Origin: Qipengyuania pacifica
GTDB taxonomy: Bacteria; Pseudomonadota; Alphaproteobacteria; Sphingomonadales; Sphingomonadaceae
DNA: 64,000 bases
Assembly (NCBI RefSeq): GCF_019857205.1
Contig: NZ_JAHWXO010000008.1
Location: forward strand, 1-64,000
Direction of reading: 5' to 3'
Numbering within the stretch: the first letter of the stretch is position 1; each line of letters starts with the position of its first letter. The notes beneath the pieces are model-generated. The model had not been told where the DNA came from, made no database searches, and saw only the letters and a list, made by a program, of their open reading frames with translations. The translations under genes and the position numbers were made by a program. Of the stretch, positions 1-8,122 are shown in pieces.

Positions 1-296
1 CCTTCCTTTCGCTCGGTCTTTTCTCCGGGGAATAGCCAGGCGCTGCCCGGAGGGCCCGACCCATTATGGCAGCGATCATCTGAAACGGTCGTTTGAGGTG
101 GACTGGATTGGCCTGGCTTACCGCATTTCCAGCATGATGGTCCCGCGCCGCCCGCATCAAGGACGGCAGGGGCCCCACCATTTTGTCCGCCGCCGGATTG
201 CATCCGGCACCGGACAAAACCGTTTCCCCCTGCGCCGCTTCGCGGTCGCCCTGTCAGGCGATCCTGTGACCCGGTCTGCCCGGGCCCATCGGCCAA
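1..296. other. Non-coding lead-in, no supported gene
   Basis: I see no convincing gene here. An open frame runs through it on the plus strand into the small gene at 335, but the upstream part has no ribosome binding site and reads as low-complexity Arg/Pro-rich translation. The stretch probably holds the promoter and 5' leader of that small gene. Confidence 0.4.
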
Positions 297-328
297 CCTC
301 CTGTCGTCTCGCGACAGATTTCAGGAGG
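297..328 (+). promoter_or_regulatory. Leader hairpin that can mask the ribosome binding site
   Basis: CCTCCTG at 297-303 is the exact reverse complement of CAGGAGG at 322-328, which contains the Shine-Dalgarno sequence of the gene starting at 335. Inside it, CTGTCG (301-306) and CGACAG (312-317) form a second, competing or nested stem around a five-base loop. The mRNA could therefore switch between a masked and an open ribosome binding site, as in RNA thermometers or simple riboswitches. The pairing is seen; the regulatory role is inferred. Confidence 0.45.
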
Positions 329-334
329 ATTATC

Positions 335-556
335 ATGACCTATTTCACGAAATGCACACTGCCTTCGCGCAATTATTTCGAGGCTCTGGAAACAGCTGAG
401 CAACGGGCCTTGCACAGCTTCTTCGACCAGCATGTTATCGAGGATGACGAACTCGGATATCGCGCGGTCGACGAAGGCGACTACAATGCGCTGCCCCCGC
501 ATCTTGCGATCCGGGTCGTTCATACCGTCCATGGCGGAATGCTCGACGAATTCTGA
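335..556 (+). CDS. Small hypothetical protein (73 aa)
   Basis: I do not recognise this protein. It is 73 residues, acidic, with no signal peptide or membrane segment, and ends VHGGMLDEF. The start at 335 was chosen because a perfect AGGAGG lies six bases upstream; an in-frame start further upstream at 98 has no such site and would add an unlikely Arg/Pro-rich extension. A strong intrinsic terminator follows directly, so it is probably a monocistronic unit. Its leader can fold so as to hide the ribosome binding site, which suggests post-transcriptional control. A short stress or regulatory protein is possible but unproven. Confidence 0.6.
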   Translation: MTYFTKCTLPSRNYFEALETAEQRALHSFFDQHVIEDDELGYRAVDEGDYNALPPHLAIRVVHTVHGGMLDEF

Positions 557-567
557 GGCATTCTGCA

Positions 568-601
568 GGGCAGGGACCGGCAGCGGTTCCTGCCCTTTTT
601 T
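568..601 (+). terminator. Intrinsic terminator
   Basis: A 12-base stem (568-579 against 584-595, one G-T pair) with a short loop is followed by a run of six T (596-601). It lies 12 bases after the stop codon of the 73-residue gene. Confidence 0.85.
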
Positions 602-1128
602 CGTGTCTCTTATGGGCTGAGCTACAGGTTCAAGTTTCGATCCAGCAGCAATCGGCGGTTCTCCAAACATCGGCTTGGCCAACTGGCGATCGGGATAAAT
701 GGAGCGGGGCTGGGGACGCACTCTGTCCCGCGCATCTGGCGATACGCTCCTGAGGGTGCGGCATTACGTGTTTTTGGGGCCCCGCATGCACTTGCGAACC
801 GGCAGCGGGTCGGGCGAGCGGGAAGCTACGGCCGCGACAGGTCCCGCTTGCCTTGCTTCCCACAGGCCCTTGGCCACTGCCTCTCTCGCAGGTGCGGTTC
901 ATTGCTCTGAGCCTTCGGCATTGCAGCCGAAAGCCTGCCGGGCAGCGCGATAGCGTCGGGTTCTGCGCGGATGCCGCCCCTCCTCGATCCTGCCGAGCTC
1001 AGATCGGTAGGGGCGACAAATCCGAACGCGGCATCGTGTCGCTCCCCCCATTGCCAGGGCATGCGCCATCACCCTCCGCAATCAGCGGCAGTTAGCCGCA
1101 GCCACCCAAGCCTCCTGGAGCTAACCCC
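602..1128. other. Intergenic stretch without supported gene
   Basis: Several overlapping open frames occur on both strands, but none has a ribosome binding site or a recognisable translation, so I call no gene. The stretch separates the isolated small gene from the element's AlpA/RepA genes and probably contains their promoter. A GGAG eight bases before 1129 serves the next gene. Confidence 0.4.
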
Positions 1129-1401
1129 ATGCCCGCCGTTCCCGATCCGGTCCGTCCCCGCTACCTGCGCACCCCGGATGCCGCGGTGCATCTGGGGCTT
1201 TCGCCGCGCACGCTCGAAAAGCACCGATGCTATGGAACAGGGCCGGTCTACCACAAGCTCGGCGGCCGCATCGTTTACCGGCCCGAAGATCTCGACGCCT
1301 GGGCCGAGCAGGGCTTGCGCCGTTCCACCAGCGATCCGGGCAAGGGCGTCGTTCATCCTGCCAAGCGGATCGACGGCTACACCGGTCCGGTCCGGCGCTG
1401 A
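1129..1401 (+). CDS. AlpA/RdfS-like helix-turn-helix protein
   Basis: This 90-residue protein has a winged helix-turn-helix of the AlpA/HTH_17 type: YLRTPDAAVHLGLSPRTLEKHR, then a GPVYHKLGGRIVYRPEDLDAW wing. Proteins of this type act as excisionases (recombination directionality factors such as RdfS of ICEMlSymR7A) or as small transcription factors. It sits nine bases before repA and at the head of the transfer genes, as expected for an excision/transfer switch protein. A GGAG lies eight bases before the ATG. The fold is clear from sequence; the RdfS-like job is inferred from position and from the FseA-like gene at 53.3 kb. Confidence 0.75.
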   Translation: MPAVPDPVRPRYLRTPDAAVHLGLSPRTLEKHRCYGTGPVYHKLGGRIVYRPEDLDAWAEQGLRRSTSDPGKGVVHPAKRIDGYTGPVRR

Positions 1402-1410
1402 AGCGGTACC

Positions 1411-2292
1411 ATGCGCTCCTTGAAGACATCGGACGGCGGGGCCGGACAGCTCGACCTGTTCGTCGGCGCGGGCAGCGACATCGCCGCGCGCGATGCGCAG
1501 GATCTGATGGCCTGGCCTTTCTTCAGCCTCGCCAAGTCGAAGCGAGTGAAGCCGATCGACTTTCGTATGGGCGAGGTCGCCATCCTGGTCGAAGCGACCG
1601 CCGAGCATGGCATGGCCACGATCTGGGATGCCGATGTGCTGATCTGGGTAGCCAGCCAGATCGTCGAAGCGCGCGATGCCGGCAAAGCCACCTCGCGCCT
1701 GATCGCAGCAACGCCCCATGAAATCTTGACCTTCACCCGGCGCGGAACCGGAAAAGCAGGCTATGAGCGCCTGAAGGCCGCGCTCGATCGCTTGCAGTCG
1801 ACCAGCATCGCCACCTCGATCCGGCAGGCCGGGGCGCGGCGGCGGAGACGATTTTCCTGGATCAACGAATGGCGCGAACGGCTCGATGACAAGGGGCGCG
1901 CACTCGGTATCGAAATGATCGTGCCAGACTGGCTCTACGAGGGCGTGCTCGACCGTGCGCTCGTCCTGACCATCGATCCGGCTTATTTCGCGCTCACCGG
2001 CGGTCTCGAGCGCTGGCTCTATCGCATCGTACGCAAGCATGGCGGGAAACAGAAGGGCGGATGGAGTTTCGACATTTCGCACTTGCATGTGAAGTCGGGC
2101 GCGCTGTCGCCATTGAAGCGCTTCGCATTCGAAGTGCGGACCATCGTCCGCCGCCAGTCCCTCCCGGGCTACAGTCTCGCACTTGAGCACCAGTTCGGCC
2201 GCGAGCGTCTCCTGTTCGTCGCGACGCCTGTCGATCCCTTTACAGCTGCGCGCCGCCGCATCGGTCTGCCCCCTGTGGAAAAGGGCGTGTGA
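1411..2292 (+). CDS. repA: Replication initiator protein A
   Basis: This 293-residue protein matches the RPA-type initiator family (replication initiator protein A) carried by alphaproteobacterial plasmids and integrative elements. The N-terminal half (QDLMAWPFFSLAKSKR, then DADVLIWVASQIVEA and RFSWINEW) and the conserved ALTGGLERWLYRIVRKH block near residue 200 are typical. It should bind iterons and open the origin; three iterons lie directly after its stop codon. The gene follows the AlpA-like gene by nine bases and overlaps the next frame by one base (TGATG). No parA partner gene is present beside it. It could allow the excised circle to replicate before or after transfer. Confidence 0.85.
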   Translation: MRSLKTSDGGAGQLDLFVGAGSDIAARDAQDLMAWPFFSLAKSKRVKPIDFRMGEVAILVEATAEHGMATIWDADVLIWVASQIVEARDAGKATSRLIAATPHEILTFTRRGTGKAGYERLKAALDRLQSTSIATSIRQAGARRRRRFSWINEWRERLDDKGRALGIEMIVPDWLYEGVLDRALVLTIDPAYFALTGGLERWLYRIVRKHGGKQKGGWSFDISHLHVKSGALSPLKRFAFEVRTIVRRQSLPGYSLALEHQFGRERLLFVATPVDPFTAARRRIGLPPVEKGV

Positions 2293-2981
2293 TGTTCGGA
2301 CTATCAGGAACCATAACGTTCGGACGATCGGGAACCCGATGCCCGGACTATCAGGAACCAAAAGCCTGCTCGACTCGCCGGAAACGCAGCGCTCGCGGAG
2401 CCCTTAACAATGCTAACAAGGAATCTTCCAGATTCCTGCTAACACAGCCACGCCTGTGCAAAAGCGCAGCGAGCGCTTCGCTTTCGCCCACGGAAAGGGT
2501 CGACGCAGGTGCCGGTGATCCGCCACTCACGCATGTCACACTGGTGTGGCGCGGCGGCGTGCAGGAAGACTGGCTTCGGTTCGGCAAGCCCGTTGAAGAG
2601 CGCATTATTGATCGCCGGACGCGTATCGAAAGCTATGCTCCGGGACAGGTTTTTGCCTTGGTTCGGTGGGCTTCGAACGATTACGGGACTATCCGCTCGG
2701 CGTTCGCAATCGCCCGCGCCGTCGGCATCGGCGACCCGTTGACCACATTGCCGCAGGTCGATCCCGGCGCGCAAATCCTGTTGTCGGTGAAAGGCTGGCC
2801 CAAAGTCCGCCAGGCCTTTGCGCTGATCGATGCGATCGAGGAGCACGGCATCGATCCCTGCGATGTGGCTCCGGACCACTGGCGTCATGTCCACAACAGG
2901 CTGGCAGCGGGCATGCAGGCACGTTCCTATTCCCCTGCGCGCCATCGCGACTGGATGCGGCGGCGAAAGCTGCAATCATGA
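2292..2981 (+). CDS. DUF2840 domain protein
   Basis: The region from about residue 75 to the end (LTHVTLVWRGG, VEERIIDRRTRIESYAPG, FALVRWASNDYGT, WRHVHNRLAAGM) is a clear DUF2840 domain, a family of unknown function found between repA and traF in conjugative elements of alphaproteobacteria. The start is uncertain. The only in-frame ATG is at 2292, overlapping the repA stop, but the first 50 codons from there consist of iterons and a palindrome. The family normally starts just before LTHV, where no ATG or good ribosome binding site exists in frame. Either a rare start codon is used, or translation is coupled to repA and reads through the origin. The stop overlaps traF by ATGA. Confidence 0.75.
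   Translation: MFGLSGTITFGRSGTRCPDYQEPKACSTRRKRSARGALNNANKESSRFLLTQPRLCKSAASASLSPTERVDAGAGDPPLTHVTLVWRGGVQEDWLRFGKPVEERIIDRRTRIESYAPGQVFALVRWASNDYGTIRSAFAIARAVGIGDPLTTLPQVDPGAQILLSVKGWPKVRQAFALIDAIEEHGIDPCDVAPDHWRHVHNRLAAGMQARSYSPARHRDWMRRRKLQS
2295..2359 (+). repeat. Three iterons, candidate replication origin
   Basis: Three directly repeated 18-base units lie right after repA: TTCGGACTATCAGGAACC at 2295-2312, a two-mismatch copy at 2319-2336 and a copy with changed first two bases at 2342-2359. The period is 23-24 bases, about two helical turns, as for RepA-binding iterons. They fall inside the 5' end of the reading frame annotated as DUF2840, which makes that part of the frame doubtful as coding sequence. 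Confidence 0.8.
2411..2444. repeat. Palindrome flanked by TGCTAACA direct repeats
   Basis: GGAATCT (2420-2426) and AGATTCC (2430-2436) form a perfect inverted repeat around TCC, and the palindrome is flanked on each side by the same octamer TGCTAACA (2411-2418 and 2437-2444). It lies about 50 bases after the iterons and could be an origin element, a partition site or an operator. Confidence 0.6.
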
Positions 2982-3559
2982 AGCGGCGCACCGTCTTTCT
3001 GGCAGGCATGGTTGCGGCAGCGACACTGACCAGCACTGCATTCCCGCTCGCGCGACTTTTCGTCTGGAACGCGACTGCCAGCGTGCCGGTTGGCCTGTAC
3101 TCTATCGGCGGAAAGACTGGTCTTGAAAGAGGCGACCGCGTCGCGATCGAACCTGCATCCAGGCTGCAGCGATACCTCGCCTCGAGGGGTTATCTTCCCG
3201 CAGGCGTCCCGCTCATCAAGGAGGTTGCGGCGTTTGGCGGGGATACGGTCTGCCGGCACGACCTTCTGGTCACAATCAATGGGACGGCTGCGGGAGCGGC
3301 GCGCCGGCTCGACAGCCTTGGACGCGAACTGCCTGTCTGGGAAGGGTGCCGGACGATCGCTGCGGATGAACTGTTCGTGATGAACAGGCGCGCCCCCGGC
3401 AGCTTTGACGGGCGTTATTTCGGGCCTGTCGCACGCGCCGATGTCATCGGGCGGGCGCGGCCTGTCTGGACCGATGAAGCGGGCGGCGGAGACTATGTCC
3501 TGCTTGCCCCGCTCGCCGACTTTCCCATCCCCAACGTCACTGAAGGAGACGCACAATGA
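2978..3559 (+). CDS. traF: S26 family signal peptidase TraF
   Basis: This 193-residue protein is a TraF-type S26 peptidase, which processes and cyclises the conjugative pilin TrbC in the periplasm. A single N-terminal membrane segment (about residues 6-24) precedes the catalytic serine in ASVPVGLYSI (Ser35), and the general-base lysine is in PLIKEVAAFGGD (Lys81). The GDTVC box and the closing RSFDGRYFGPV-like segment (residues about 150-160) are in family order. The ATG overlaps the DUF2840 stop by four bases and its own stop overlaps the DUF736 start, so the genes are translationally coupled. Its substrate TrbC is encoded 33 kb downstream, so the transfer genes have been split by cargo. Confidence 0.9.
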   Translation: MKRRTVFLAGMVAAATLTSTAFPLARLFVWNATASVPVGLYSIGGKTGLERGDRVAIEPASRLQRYLASRGYLPAGVPLIKEVAAFGGDTVCRHDLLVTINGTAAGAARRLDSLGRELPVWEGCRTIAADELFVMNRRAPGSFDGRYFGPVARADVIGRARPVWTDEAGGGDYVLLAPLADFPIPNVTEGDAQ

Positions 3560-3888
3560 CCTGTATCGGCACTTTTACAGCCACACCCGACGGCTTCGAG
3601 GGGCGGCTGAAAACCCTGACTATCGATAGACCACTGACCCTCGTGGCCGCCGACCCCGGCGACACCGAGAACGCCCCGGATTATCGCATCATGGCGGGCA
3701 ACGGCGAGGAAACCTACGAAGTGGGCGCAGGCTGGAAGCATGTCGGCGACAAGGCTGGCAGCTTCGTTACACTATTGATCGACGATCCTGCGTTGGCGCG
3801 GCCCTTGCGTGCCAATCTGTTCAGTTCTGACGACCAGAGCCATGTCCTGATATGGTCGCGCGGCGCGCGCCGCCCGGCAAAGGGCTGA
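3556..3888 (+). CDS. DUF736 family protein
   Basis: This 110-residue protein shows the DUF736 pattern: an IGTFTATPDGFEG start, ENAPDYRI, then a GAGWKHVGD segment and a LIDDPALARPLRANLF strand. DUF736 proteins are small cytoplasmic proteins of unknown function that accompany the relaxase genes of alphaproteobacterial conjugative elements. The gene is translationally coupled to traF (ATGA overlap) and followed after four bases by the transglycosylase gene, so it belongs to the same transfer operon. Confidence 0.85.
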   Translation: MTCIGTFTATPDGFEGRLKTLTIDRPLTLVAADPGDTENAPDYRIMAGNGEETYEVGAGWKHVGDKAGSFVTLLIDDPALARPLRANLFSSDDQSHVLIWSRGARRPAKG

Positions 3889-3892
3889 TTCC

Positions 3893-4573
3893 GTGCTCCG
3901 CCCGTATCTTCTGCAGGGACTTCTGGCCGCCATGCTGGCGGCGAGTCCGGCACAGGTTTTTGCGCAATCGCCGCAATTCATCCGGCTGTCGCCGCGTATC
4001 GAGATTGCAGCGCATGTCAGCGAAGCATCGCAGCAATTCGGCATTCCCGAGCACTGGATCTACGCGGTGATCCGGGTCGAAAGTGCGGGCCGGGTGCGAG
4101 CCGTTTCCAGAGCAGGAGCGATGGGTCTCATGCAGCTCATGCCCGGAACCTGGTCGCGGCAGCGCGCCCGGTTCTCGCTCGGGCAAGACCCGTTCGACCC
4201 GCGCGATAACATTCTGGCCGGCACGTCTTACCTGCGCGAAATGTATGATCGCTACGGCGCGCAAGGTTTCCTCGCGGCATACAATGCAGGTCCGGGACGC
4301 TACGAAGACTGGCTTGCCGGACGGCGTTCGCTGCCACTCGAAACGCGCCGCTATGTCGCCCGGATTGCGCCGCTGTTGCAGTCCGAGCGCATGTTTGCGG
4401 CGGCGCCTCTACAAGCCAGGAATGTTCCGGCTGGCGCCTTGCAGCCTCCCGGCGCAGCGCGAAAAGAGTTGGACGAGGTGGCTATGCCCGGCCCCGCGGC
4501 GAACCCCTTCGCGCGACCGGAACAAGCCGCGCACGATCTATTCGCGCCCGTCTCGACGGCTTCCTCCCAATGA
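3893..4573 (+). CDS. Conjugative lytic transglycosylase (SLT domain)
   Basis: This 226-residue protein begins with a signal peptide (cleavage probably after AQVFAQ, residue 25) and carries a soluble lytic transglycosylase domain at residues about 40-160. The catalytic glutamate is in VIRVESAG (Glu63); GAMGLMQLMPGTW and AAYNAGPG are the remaining family boxes. It should locally cut peptidoglycan to let the transfer channel pass, the role of VirB1/TrbN-type proteins. The start is a GTG at 3893, four bases after the DUF736 stop. The C-terminal 60 residues are Pro/Ala-rich and not conserved. Confidence 0.9.
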   Translation: MLRPYLLQGLLAAMLAASPAQVFAQSPQFIRLSPRIEIAAHVSEASQQFGIPEHWIYAVIRVESAGRVRAVSRAGAMGLMQLMPGTWSRQRARFSLGQDPFDPRDNILAGTSYLREMYDRYGAQGFLAAYNAGPGRYEDWLAGRRSLPLETRRYVARIAPLLQSERMFAAAPLQARNVPAGALQPPGAARKELDEVAMPGPAANPFARPEQAAHDLFAPVSTASSQ

Positions 4574-4813
4574 AAGCGAGCCTCGCACCTTCGCGCAGCC
4601 ATGCGTTCCCTGGCGAAAGCGGGCGAAGGACGGGAGGCTTGCGCACCAAAGGAAGGGAGGGATGGCGAGATAAAAGCACCGCCGTCGGTCGGGGTGCAGG
4701 TGGTTGGTTTTGCGGGAGATTATGCGCCATCTCTGCTGTGCGCCTGCAGGCGCTTGGACCGAAATCCTTAGGCTTTTCAATGCTGAAAGCGCCGTCTGCC
4801 GATTTTCCAGTCT
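4574..4813. other. Intergenic region before the relaxase, possible oriT
   Basis: The 240-base gap between the transglycosylase and relaxase genes contains imperfect inverted repeats, for instance GCTTTTCA/TGAAAGC around 4772-4790 and GCACC/GGTGC near 4677-4700. Origins of transfer commonly lie next to the relaxase gene, so this is the best local candidate, but no nic site is recognisable by eye. Confidence 0.3.
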
Positions 4814-6556
4814 ATGGCTGACGATGAAATCAACATCAGGCGGGGTCGGTCGCGAGACAGCGATGCGCGCGCCTATCGCAAGGCCGGTTCGCTGGTCGGA
4901 CGCGTGCTGCAGGTTTCGCGCCGGTCAGGCTATACACCGCTCACGCGAGGCCGGGCTGGCGGCGGAACCGGACATCTGGGACGCGGCAAAAGGGCTGCGT
5001 TCCGAGGCCGCCCCCATGCTTTCCAGCGGCGGGTCATCATCAAGGCGCGCGTCGTTCGTCATGGCGGCAGCCGCTTCCGCTCTGCACCGCTCGCTCGCCA
5101 CATCGCCTATCTCGAACGCGACGGCGTCACCCGTGACGGATCGGATGCCCAGATGTTCGATGCCTCGTCGGATGAGGTCGATGGCGATGCCTTCGCCGCG
5201 CGCTGCGAAGACGACCGGCATCACTTCCGCTTCATCGTGTCGCCGGAAGACGCGAGCGAGATGGCTCACCTGCGCGCTTTCACGCGCGAACTGCTTGAAG
5301 ATATGGCGAGCGACCTCGACACCAGCCTCGACTGGGTAGCGGTCGATCACTGGAATACCGATAACCCGCACGTCCATGTTCTGGTCCGCGGAGTTGCCTC
5401 GGACGGCAGGGACCTGGTGATTGATCGCTCTTATATCAGCGAAGGCATGCGTGCCCGTGCCCAGGAGCGCGTCACTATCGAACTCGGGCCGCGCAGCGAG
5501 CGCGATATTCAGCTAGCGCTTCGCCGCGAGGTCGATGCCGAGCGCTGGACCTCACTCGACCGCCGGCTGCAAAAGCAACGCGACGATCTCGGCGTGGTCG
5601 ATTTGTCCCCCGAAGTCGATGCGACACGCCGCAGCAACCGCGCATTCCTTATCGGCCGCGCACGAACGCTCGAACGCATGGGATTGGCCGAGCGGATCGG
5701 GGCGGCGCGCTGGACCTTGGCCGCAGATTGCGAACCGACCTTGCGCGCGCTTGGCGAGCGCGGCGACATTATCAAGACCTTGCACAAGGCGATGAGTGGA
5801 CGCGGCGCGCAGGGCGCCCTTGCACCTTTAGCGTTGCATGGAGAAAACGAGAACCGCCGAGTCATTGGAAGGTTGGTCGAGCGCGGTCTTCATAATGAGC
5901 TAACAGGCGAGGCCTATGCGATCATCGAAGGAGTTGACGGCCGCGCGCACTATCTTCGCTTCCCCGATCTGGACCAGACGAGCGATGCAGAGCCTGGAGC
6001 CATCGTCGAAACAAGCGAATGGACCGACCGCAAGGGGCGACGGCGCAGCAGCCTGCTGGTGCGTTCGGACCTGCCGCTCGAGCGGCAGGTCGACGCTCGC
6101 GGCGCAACTTGGCTCGATCGGCAGATGTTGTCGCCTCGAGCCGAGACACTGGGATGCGGGTTTGGCAACGAAGTCCGCCAGGCTCTGGATGAGCGCCGTG
6201 CCTGGCTTGTCGATCAAGGGCTGGCGAAGCGGCATGGGAAGAGCGTGACCCTGGACCGCAATCTGCTGGGAACGCTTCGCAAGCAGGAACTGGACGCAGC
6301 GGGCGAAGCGTTGGCCGCGCGTCACGGCCGTTTGGCAAGACCGATTGCGGAGGACGAACATGTTTCCGGCCTCTACCGCGAGCGCATCACGCTCGCCTCG
6401 GGCCGTTTTGCCATGGTCGATGACGGAGTGGGCTTCCAGCTCGTGCCTTGGAGGCGCGACCTTGAGCGGCATCTGGGAGAAGAAATCACAGGCAAGGCCA
6501 ATGCGCGCGGAGGTATCGATTGGAGCTTTGCGCGCTCTCCGCAAAAGGGAATCTGA
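4814..6556 (+). CDS. DUF3363-type relaxase/mobilisation nuclease
   Basis: This 580-residue protein is a VirD2-like relaxase of the DUF3363 family. The N-terminal third is the nuclease: HIAYLERDGV, then the metal-binding histidine triad in HWNTDNPHVHV (His179, His186, His188). The C-terminal part (from about residue 280) is the DUF3363 region. The enzyme should nick the transfer origin, stay bound to the 5' end and be carried through the Trb channel. Normally traG follows at once; here 12.5 kb of unrelated cargo separates the two, so coupling-protein expression depends on a different promoter. The Arg-rich N-terminal extension (first 60 residues) is variable in the family. Confidence 0.9.
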   Translation: MADDEINIRRGRSRDSDARAYRKAGSLVGRVLQVSRRSGYTPLTRGRAGGGTGHLGRGKRAAFRGRPHAFQRRVIIKARVVRHGGSRFRSAPLARHIAYLERDGVTRDGSDAQMFDASSDEVDGDAFAARCEDDRHHFRFIVSPEDASEMAHLRAFTRELLEDMASDLDTSLDWVAVDHWNTDNPHVHVLVRGVASDGRDLVIDRSYISEGMRARAQERVTIELGPRSERDIQLALRREVDAERWTSLDRRLQKQRDDLGVVDLSPEVDATRRSNRAFLIGRARTLERMGLAERIGAARWTLAADCEPTLRALGERGDIIKTLHKAMSGRGAQGALAPLALHGENENRRVIGRLVERGLHNELTGEAYAIIEGVDGRAHYLRFPDLDQTSDAEPGAIVETSEWTDRKGRRRSSLLVRSDLPLERQVDARGATWLDRQMLSPRAETLGCGFGNEVRQALDERRAWLVDQGLAKRHGKSVTLDRNLLGTLRKQELDAAGEALAARHGRLARPIAEDEHVSGLYRERITLASGRFAMVDDGVGFQLVPWRRDLERHLGEEITGKANARGGIDWSFARSPQKGI

Positions 6557-6656
6557 TGAAGACACAATTCGCAACTTCATCACGAAGGGTCAGGATAGTT
6601 GCGCAAATTGGCAAGGAGGCAGCGAAGCTGGACCACCGTCACCAGGGCGGTCGGAC

Positions 6657-7115
6657 TTACCTGTCGCGGCGTGTATTGAATGGCTGAAGCTGATGGTCCA
6701 GCGCCCAGCGACCGGGCCCGCGAACGAATAGATAGATAAGTGATCCCAGGATCGCTACGTTTTTGAACAATGGCCCGGTGTGCCCGGGGGCGACATGGAC
6801 GGCGACGGTAATCGGAACGAGTGTCAGGAAAAGGGCTGCTGCCGAAATCCGCGTCATGTATCCCAGGGCCAGTGTAATTCCCGCCGCTATGAAAATCGCA
6901 CCGGAAAGCCACAAAAGGACTGAGGGGTTGCCGATAATCTCGACGTGGGACCTCCACGGCGAGAGATGCATTCTACCGAGCATGTGCTGGTGAGCGAAGA
7001 AATGCCCAAGGCCACCGATAATAAAGATCAGGCTGATCGATAGACGGAAGACTGGATCGACTACTGTGACCTTCTCGGCCATTCGAGCAAGCGCGTTGTC
7101 CAGCTTCCTGAGCAT
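6657..7115 (-). CDS. DoxX family membrane protein
   Basis: This 152-residue protein has four predicted membrane segments (from LSISLIFIIGGLGHFF near residue 27 to IAILGSLIYLFVRG near residue 125) and the DoxX-type layout. DoxX-like proteins are associated with thiosulfate/sulfide or redox metabolism, but the exact role is unknown. It lies downstream of, and on the same strand as, the persulfide dioxygenase-like and DUF442 genes, so it probably belongs to the BigR-controlled sulfur unit. It is the first cargo gene after the relaxase. Confidence 0.75.
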   Translation of the reverse strand: MLRKLDNALARMAEKVTVVDPVFRLSISLIFIIGGLGHFFAHQHMLGRMHLSPWRSHVEIIGNPSVLLWLSGAIFIAAGITLALGYMTRISAAALFLTLVPITVAVHVAPGHTGPLFKNVAILGSLIYLFVRGPGRWALDHQLQPFNTRRDR

Positions 7116-7174
7116 GCGTATTCTCTCATCCTGCTATTGGCATTCGATTTGGGGCAATTCGGGAGCGGCCGGGA

Positions 7175-8089
7175 CTACTGCGTCCGGGGGCCGGCTTCTT
7201 CAGGTGAATGGGGGGTGCCCAGCACATTGACGGGCAACTTGAGGTATACGGTGCCATTGTCTTCGGCTGGCGGCATCCTGCCGGCTCTTATATTCACCTG
7301 GATCGAAGGCAGGATCAGTTTGGGCATTCCAAGCTGGCTATCCCTCGCTTCGCGCATCGCGACGAACTCGTCTTCGGTGACATCATCGCGCATGTGGACG
7401 TTGCCGCGCCGTTGCTCTCCAACGGTCGTTTCCCAGCGATGTTCGGTCCGGCCTTCGGGCAAATAGTCGTGACACATGAACAGGCGGGTCTCCGGGGCCA
7501 GCGCATAGATCTTGCGGATCGAGCGATAGAGCGTCCGCGCGTCTCCGCCGGGAAAATCGGCCCTCGCAGTTCCGAAGTCGGGCATAAAGAGCGTGTCTCC
7601 TACGAATGCCGCGTCGCCGATCAGATACGTCATGCACGCGGGCGTGTGGCCGGGCGTGTGGATCGCGCGGGCAGATAGGGCCCCGACCGAGAATTGATCG
7701 CCATCCTCGAAAAGGTGATCGAACTGGCTGCCATCGCTGGCAAGGTCCTGTCCGGCATTGAAGATTGGACCGAACGTTTCCTGAGTCAGGGAAATTCGGC
7801 TGCCTATTGCGAGCTGCCCGCCGAGGCGTTCGCGAATATACGGGGCCGCCGAAAGGTGATCCGCGTGCACATGCGTTTCAAGTATCCATTGGCAGTCTAG
7901 TCCGTGGGACTCCACGTAGTCGATCACCGCGTCAGCGGATTTCGTATCTGTACGGGCAGAGGCCGGATCAAAGTCCAACACGGGATCGACAATGGCGCAG
8001 GCTGTCGATTCCGGGTCGCGCACGACATAACTTATCGTGTTCGTAAACTCGTCGAAGAATGGCTGGATCTGGGGGTGCATGTCGGTCAT
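7175..8089 (-). CDS. MBL-fold hydrolase, persulfide dioxygenase-like
   Basis: This 304-residue protein is a metallo-beta-lactamase fold enzyme with THVHADHLSAA (residues about 71-81) and HTPGHTPAC, the iron/zinc ligands of the ETHE1/Blh branch. These enzymes oxidise glutathione persulfide to sulfite and glutathione, clearing hydrogen sulfide. In the bigR operons of Agrobacterium and Xylella the same domain is fused to a DUF442 phosphatase-like domain as Blh; here the two are separate adjacent genes, 33 bases apart. The sulfite exporter at 8992 would remove its product. The start could instead be the methionine at residue 4. Confidence 0.85.
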   Translation of the reverse strand: MTDMHPQIQPFFDEFTNTISYVVRDPESTACAIVDPVLDFDPASARTDTKSADAVIDYVESHGLDCQWILETHVHADHLSAAPYIRERLGGQLAIGSRISLTQETFGPIFNAGQDLASDGSQFDHLFEDGDQFSVGALSARAIHTPGHTPACMTYLIGDAAFVGDTLFMPDFGTARADFPGGDARTLYRSIRKIYALAPETRLFMCHDYLPEGRTEHRWETTVGEQRRGNVHMRDDVTEDEFVAMREARDSQLGMPKLILPSIQVNIRAGRMPPAEDNGTVYLKLPVNVLGTPHSPEEAGPRTQ

Positions 8090-8122
8090 CTTTATGTGCA
8101 GGAGGAGATGCGGGTCGCTCGT

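Noticed and set aside
1069-2361. Long minus-strand open frame (430 codons) opposite the AlpA-like and repA genes
   Set aside because: It is antisense to two well-supported genes and its translation resembles no protein family; high GC produces such frames.
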